In this document: positions 61,001 through 64,000 of the stretch, piece by piece
Layout of the letters: each line of letters starts with the position of its first letter
How positions within the stretch are numbered: the first letter of the stretch is position 1
Origin: DIGJ01 sp041739345
GTDB taxonomy: Bacteria > Bacillota > Clostridia > Lachnospirales > Lachnospiraceae
Assembly (NCBI GenBank): GCA_041739345.1
Contig: JBGSNZ010000027.1
Location: 186,001-250,000, forward strand
Direction of reading: 5' to 3'
DNA length: 64,000 bases
Position numbers and translations under genes: made by a program
Notes under the pieces: generated by a model
Told to the model about the DNA's origin: nothing
The model's input: only the letters and a program-made list of their open reading frames with translations
The model's database searches: none

Positions 61001-64000
61001 TCCAGACGTAAGAAACTTTACTTATACATTTGTAGAAGACAAGCCTTATTATCGTGAAAATTCCATCATGCGAAGAGTTGAAGTATCCGATGCGGTGTTA
61101 GCAAGAATGAAAGGAATGGATGATATCAGAAGAGTGACCAGAGAATTAATCGCTATCCAGAGCGAAGGCTGTTCGGAGGAAAAATTAAAGGAGAAGCAAA
61201 AAGAGCTAAATGATATATATGATGTGTTTACCAAGAAATATAAGGAAATAACCAGTCAGAGTAATAGCAGAGCATTTCGAGATGACAGTGATTACCCACT
61301 TCTATGTTCGTTAGAAGTAGTAGACAATAATGGTACCTTTGGGGAAGAAACAAGAGTTACAAAGGCAGATATCTTTTATAAGCAGACAATTAAGCCAAGA
61401 GTTGTAATCGAAAAAGTAGAAACTGCGGTGGAAGCACTGAATGTCAGTATCAATGAATATGGAAAGGTTAATCTTTCATTTATGCTTAGCATTTACCAGC
61501 CGGATATTTCAGATTCCATGGAAAAACTCCCGGAAGGATCAACCTTATCCGAAATTGCAAAGGCTGACTTAGCGCGAGCCAAGCTGATGGAAGAATTACA
61601 GGGGCTGATATTCTTAGAACCGATGGAATATAACGAGAACAATTTAAGCGCAGGGTGGAAGGCAGCAGATGAATATCTGTCAGGGAATGTAAGAGAAAAA
61701 CTTCGGATTGCAAAAGCATATGCGTCTAACTTACCAGAGTTATTTGGAGTTAATGTAGCATCCCTTGAAAAGGTACAGCCCAAGGATCTGGATGCTTCTG
61801 AAATCAAGGTGCGAATTAGTACGGCATGGATTGAGACAAGAGATTATGAATGGTTTATTTATGAGCTATTAAAGACTCCAAGAAGAGCACAGGCAGTGAG
61901 GAGCAAGTATTATAACAGCGGAATTCAGGTAAAGCTTAACACGTATAATATGAATTGGTTTATTGAAAATAAGTCACAGGATAAGTTCTCGATATCAGCA
62001 ACAAAGACGTATGGAACCAGCCGGATGGATGCGTATACCATTTTTGAAGAAAGCCTCAATCTGCGGACAGTTACCGTTAGAGACCGTGTGGAAGAGCCAG
62101 ATGGCAGTGTACACTATGTTTTGAATAAGAATGAGACAATGCTTGCCAGAGAAAAGCAGAATGCTATTAAGGAAGCGTTTAAAAGCTGGATATGGAGCGA
62201 GCCGGACCGGCGAACTAAGTATGTGGAATATTATAATGAGACCTTTAATAATACAAGACTTAGGGAATATGATGGATCACACCTTACCTTTCCGGGTATG
62301 AATCCAGAGATTGCGTTAATGCCACATCAAAAGAATGCGATTGCCAGGATCATTATGGGTGGGAATACATTATTGGCGCATTGTGTCGGAGCTGGAAAGT
62401 CATTTGAAATGATTGCAGCCTGTATGGAACAAAAAAGGTTAGGTATAGTGAATAAGCCAATGTTAGTAGTTCCTAAGCCTTTGATTGAACAGATGGCAAG
62501 TGAGTTTTTAAGGCTTTATCCTTCGGCAAATATCTTGGTTGCAACCCAAAGAGACTTTGAGAAAAGCAGACGACAGCGCTTTATATCGCGGATTGCAACT
62601 GGGGAATATGATGCAATTATTATGAGCCACAATCAGTTCGAAAAGATTCCTATTTCATCAGAGCGTAAGAGTAGAATGTTGCAAGAACAAGTGGATGAAA
62701 TATCGGCTTCCATTGAGGATATGAAAGATCAGAATGGAGAACGTTGGACAGTAAAACAGATGGAAAGCCAAAAAAAGAAACTAGAAGAGCAGTTGTTATC
62801 CTTATCCGATGAATCTAGAAAAGATAACCTTATTAACTTCGAAGATCTTGGTGTTGACTGCATTATGGTGGATGAAGCACATGGGTATAAGAACCTCGCC
62901 ATATTCAGCAAGATGAACAATGTCAGTGGAATCAGTAGCTTTGGCGCAAAAAAGTCAACGGACATGCAGCTAAAATGTCAGTATTTGAATGAGATCAATG
63001 ACGGCAAAGGAATTGTATTTGCAACAGGAACGCCAATCAGCAATACGATGTGTGAACTATATGTTATGCAGCAATATTTGCAAAAGGATGCATTGGAGCG
63101 CTGTGGAATCCACCATTTTGATTCCTGGGCGGCTAATTTTGGGGAAGTGACTACTGCATTGGAGCTTACGGTAGAAGGAAGCGGGTATCGATTTAAGAGC
63201 AGGTTCAATAAGTTTACCAATCTACCGGAACTCATGACGATGTTTAAGGAGATTGCAGATATTCAAACTCCAGATATGCTTCAACTTCCGGTGCCAAAGT
63301 TAAAGGATGGAGCTTATAAGATAATTGAGAGTGAGCCGGACTGGTATGTGAAAACAGTTATGGAGGATTTTGTGATCAGAGCAGAAGCTATTCGAAACGG
63401 AAATGTGGATCCTAGCGAAGATAACTTCTTGAAGATTACGAATGAGGCAAGGCTACTTGGAACCGATGCCAGATTGCTGGATAGGACGGCACCTAACAAT
63501 CCGGATGGAAAGTTAAATAAGGTAGTCGAAAATGTGGTAAGAGAATATGAGCAGGCGAAAAAAGATGGTATTATAGGAAATCAGCTGGTTTTTTCTGATA
63601 TTGGTACACCGGGAGGCGGTAAGGACTTTACGGTATATGATTATCTGAAAGATGAGCTGGTAAAGAGAGGCATCCCGGCCGAAGAGATTGCATTTATACA
63701 CTCTGCAAAATCGGACGTACAAAGGGATGCCTTATTTAAAGAGATGCGAAATGGAAGCAAAAAGATTCTGATTGGCTCGACGGATAAATGTGGAACAGGT
63801 GTCAATGTACAGAATCATCTGATTGCACTCCATCATGTGGATTGTCCCTGGAAACCAAGCTCCATCGAACAAAGAGAAGGGCGTATCCTTCGGCAGGGAA
63901 ATAAAAATGAAGAAGTATCGATTTACCGTTATGTCACAAAAGGAACTTTTGATGCTTATAGTTGGGGAATCGTTGAGAACAAACAGCGATTTATCTCACA
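58062..64000 (+). CDS. Giant N6-methylase/helicase protein (ArdC-like N-terminus), cut by the window edge
   Basis: From GTG 58062 (GGGGGTGATAATT upstream) an unbroken frame of at least 1979 codons runs off the right edge. Domains seen: ArdC-like N-terminus (about 1-110, FDNVIMVYAQRPHATMIADY); a low-complexity linker (about 255-374) that overlaps tnpV in another frame; an N6-adenine methylase-like region with EPSMGIGNFFGALP (about 728) and GNVPFGDYKL (about 790) in place of the usual NPPF; then a SNF2-like helicase with GAGKSFEMIAA (about 1443), DEAH (about 1604) and REGRILRQGNK (about 1938). Such proteins occur on Tn1549-like and related elements and may protect or process element DNA. Confidence 0.9.
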   Translation, partial: MGANDQVKQLYDATIHEVTKNEESWKAICRLTGQIYRYEFDNVIMVYAQRPHATMIADYDTWKKVDRYVKKGSKGIAIFPSRALKPYMRYVFDIADTGGKKQNLTWELNETTLLKYANVLVSDGKVNIDTSNIETAKKKIWDFTRTSVLDTIKEDYSTRISELEHVTGQVIREYEEETQSSEVAGLVEKSILYAVGTRCGFDISEPDSDLSVIMNYQDEDIIYRIGSLVSDVSCDVLRDLSRNLAKMENKKRRDSNDRINLQGSERTSLSESRSGSAGEPDRSVGQIRSDGTELSVGESQEPIQLTLPLWQALGEADRSERAGISDAGSDHGGLLEKESAKRQEFHHRDVETERTGEDESRGNRIAGSSVSVSLEDSELQQELDEINHMGNNDREARNYQASLFSNKKEDADFKYTYMEPKQEAVIPHEYIVETLLHGSGFSGGKQRIYELFQEVSEPKERASRIKKEYGQGGAGWPIKGYGLHGYDSFKSQGLRLQWKDEEGEKEGYISWSAIEKEISMLIMSGEYYQPPVKSFDDFEEGEVFLEEPFKKEKLTDAEIETILEADRRLAEERYEAEQQEKEFANIPSQQIEMMVKGVESDAKPDKIDFQYDNLWDMPAAGTKTRYKWNINAIKVLKQIEEENRFATSEEQTVLSFYVGWGGIPNAFNQEDPSWKNEYTELKNLLSDDEYTAARASVNNAFYTDRRIVAAMYQALNRFGFVKGNILEPSMGIGNFFGALPDNMSQSKRYGVEVDSISGRMARQLYQSANIQINGYEKTTFSDNFFDVAIGNVPFGDYKLFDPKYNSNNFRIHDYFFAKTLDQVRPGGLIAFITSKGTMDKANPAIRKYIAKRAELIGAIRLPNTAFKASAGTDVTSDILFLQKRERMIEIEPDWVHLGYAENGIPVNQYFVNHPDMILGHMEYDTRMFGEESKYTTCVNDDLNLDLYDAIMKAIRNMEASIVDYEPSEEEEKAGEVIPANPDVRNFTYTFVEDKPYYRENSIMRRVEVSDAVLARMKGMDDIRRVTRELIAIQSEGCSEEKLKEKQKELNDIYDVFTKKYKEITSQSNSRAFRDDSDYPLLCSLEVVDNNGTFGEETRVTKADIFYKQTIKPRVVIEKVETAVEALNVSINEYGKVNLSFMLSIYQPDISDSMEKLPEGSTLSEIAKADLARAKLMEELQGLIFLEPMEYNENNLSAGWKAADEYLSGNVREKLRIAKAYASNLPELFGVNVASLEKVQPKDLDASEIKVRISTAWIETRDYEWFIYELLKTPRRAQAVRSKYYNSGIQVKLNTYNMNWFIENKSQDKFSISATKTYGTSRMDAYTIFEESLNLRTVTVRDRVEEPDGSVHYVLNKNETMLAREKQNAIKEAFKSWIWSEPDRRTKYVEYYNETFNNTRLREYDGSHLTFPGMNPEIALMPHQKNAIARIIMGGNTLLAHCVGAGKSFEMIAACMEQKRLGIVNKPMLVVPKPLIEQMASEFLRLYPSANILVATQRDFEKSRRQRFISRIATGEYDAIIMSHNQFEKIPISSERKSRMLQEQVDEISASIEDMKDQNGERWTVKQMESQKKKLEEQLLSLSDESRKDNLINFEDLGVDCIMVDEAHGYKNLAIFSKMNNVSGISSFGAKKSTDMQLKCQYLNEINDGKGIVFATGTPISNTMCELYVMQQYLQKDALERCGIHHFDSWAANFGEVTTALELTVEGSGYRFKSRFNKFTNLPELMTMFKEIADIQTPDMLQLPVPKLKDGAYKIIESEPDWYVKTVMEDFVIRAEAIRNGNVDPSEDNFLKITNEARLLGTDARLLDRTAPNNPDGKLNKVVENVVREYEQAKKDGIIGNQLVFSDIGTPGGGKDFTVYDYLKDELVKRGIPAEEIAFIHSAKSDVQRDALFKEMRNGSKKILIGSTDKCGTGVNVQNHLIALHHVDCPWKPSSIEQREGRILRQGNKNEEVSIYRYVTKGTFDAYSWGIVENKQRFIS
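58828..59184 (+). CDS. tnpV: TnpV-family protein nested in another frame of the helicase gene
   Basis: ATG 58828 after AAAAAAGGAGAGATAGCA opens a 118-residue frame that lies wholly inside the helicase gene, shifted by one base. It reads MTELTYREVNGLLYPNLEV, with KYGQMALNYLLENHKSRYNS and YRFGKLWEKLTEVNEQAYQM, which matches TnpV proteins of clostridial transposons. The helicase frame shows only low-complexity Ser/Gly/Arg/Glu sequence here, with no stop. The strong ribosome site and conserved protein suggest TnpV is made, and that the helicase linker is the overprinted partner. Confidence 0.75.
   Translation: MTELTYREVNGLLYPNLEVEVQENQTEALGKYGQMALNYLLENHKSRYNSLYRFGKLWEKLTEVNEQAYQMLDQIMEDYLKKNPPKDKNSTIEMWKLREQAKMRAEEIVLQEVVYQFH

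Noticed and set aside
1..64000. tRNA, rRNA and intact insertion sequences
   Set aside because: None was seen when reading the intergenic regions; an integrase for the element is also not in this window.

Overview
The window looks like a low-GC Firmicute of the Lachnospiraceae/Clostridia type. The supporting signs are AT-rich codon use, strong purine-rich ribosome binding sites with many TTG and GTG starts, an FMN riboswitch in front of ribU, an OhrR-type peroxide sensor, CspA/B-like subtilase, and a conjugative element with PrgI, VirB4, Maff2, PcfB, RadC-like and TnpV proteins. It has two parts.

Part 1, about 1-23365, is chromosome. A pectin/uronate catabolic locus occupies 1-12186: divergent uxaA (cut by the window edge) and uxaC around two LacI/CcpA-type operators, a HIT protein, a FadR-type GntR regulator, a sugar ABC transporter with no ATPase gene, a split transketolase, a cupin, a KDPG aldolase fused to a glyoxalase-like domain, and two PfkB kinases. 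Together these import a sugar acid or sugar, isomerise and dehydrate it to 2-keto-3-deoxygluconate, phosphorylate it and cleave it to pyruvate and glyceraldehyde 3-phosphate. Housekeeping and stress genes follow: riboflavin uptake under an FMN riboswitch, an Hpt protein, a flavodoxin-like reductase, a PCC-domain protein, a Fur-family regulator and a ZIP transporter that share an operator-like dyad, a glutathione peroxidase/ohrR operon with paired operators, a 274-bp palindromic element, a small alarmone synthetase fused into a two-component operon, and a subtilisin-like protease whose 3' end may be the insertion site of the element.

Part 2, about 23400-64000 and continuing past the right edge, is an integrative conjugative element read entirely on the plus strand. 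Order: small and cysteine-rich proteins; a ParM-like actin and ParR-like partner; a short Pro-Pro-stop leader peptide with attenuator; RadC-like and toprim proteins; a symmetric array of six 19-bp palindromes at 32-bp spacing; an oriT-like hairpin; MobC and MOBP-type relaxase; a cargo DUF1643 gene; PcfB and the VirD4 coupling protein; a structured leader RNA; then Maff2, VirB6-like, PrgI and VirB4 of the mating channel. Directly after VirB4 comes a complete-looking Tad/Flp-pilus-like block: CpaB-like SAF protein, two degenerate CpaE/TadZ-like proteins, a CpaF/TadA ATPase, a double-length TadB/C-like membrane protein, four short pilin-like or exported membrane-anchored proteins and a pilin fused to a phage-tail-fibre-like module. 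Two large surface proteins and a NlpC/P60 wall hydrolase follow, then a giant methylase/helicase protein with a tnpV gene nested in another frame. No integrase or resistance gene is inside the window.

The most interesting hypothesis is that this element couples a Gram-positive type IV secretion channel to its own Tad-like pilus carrying a tail-fibre-like tip. All functional statements rest on reading of motifs and order; no database search was run.
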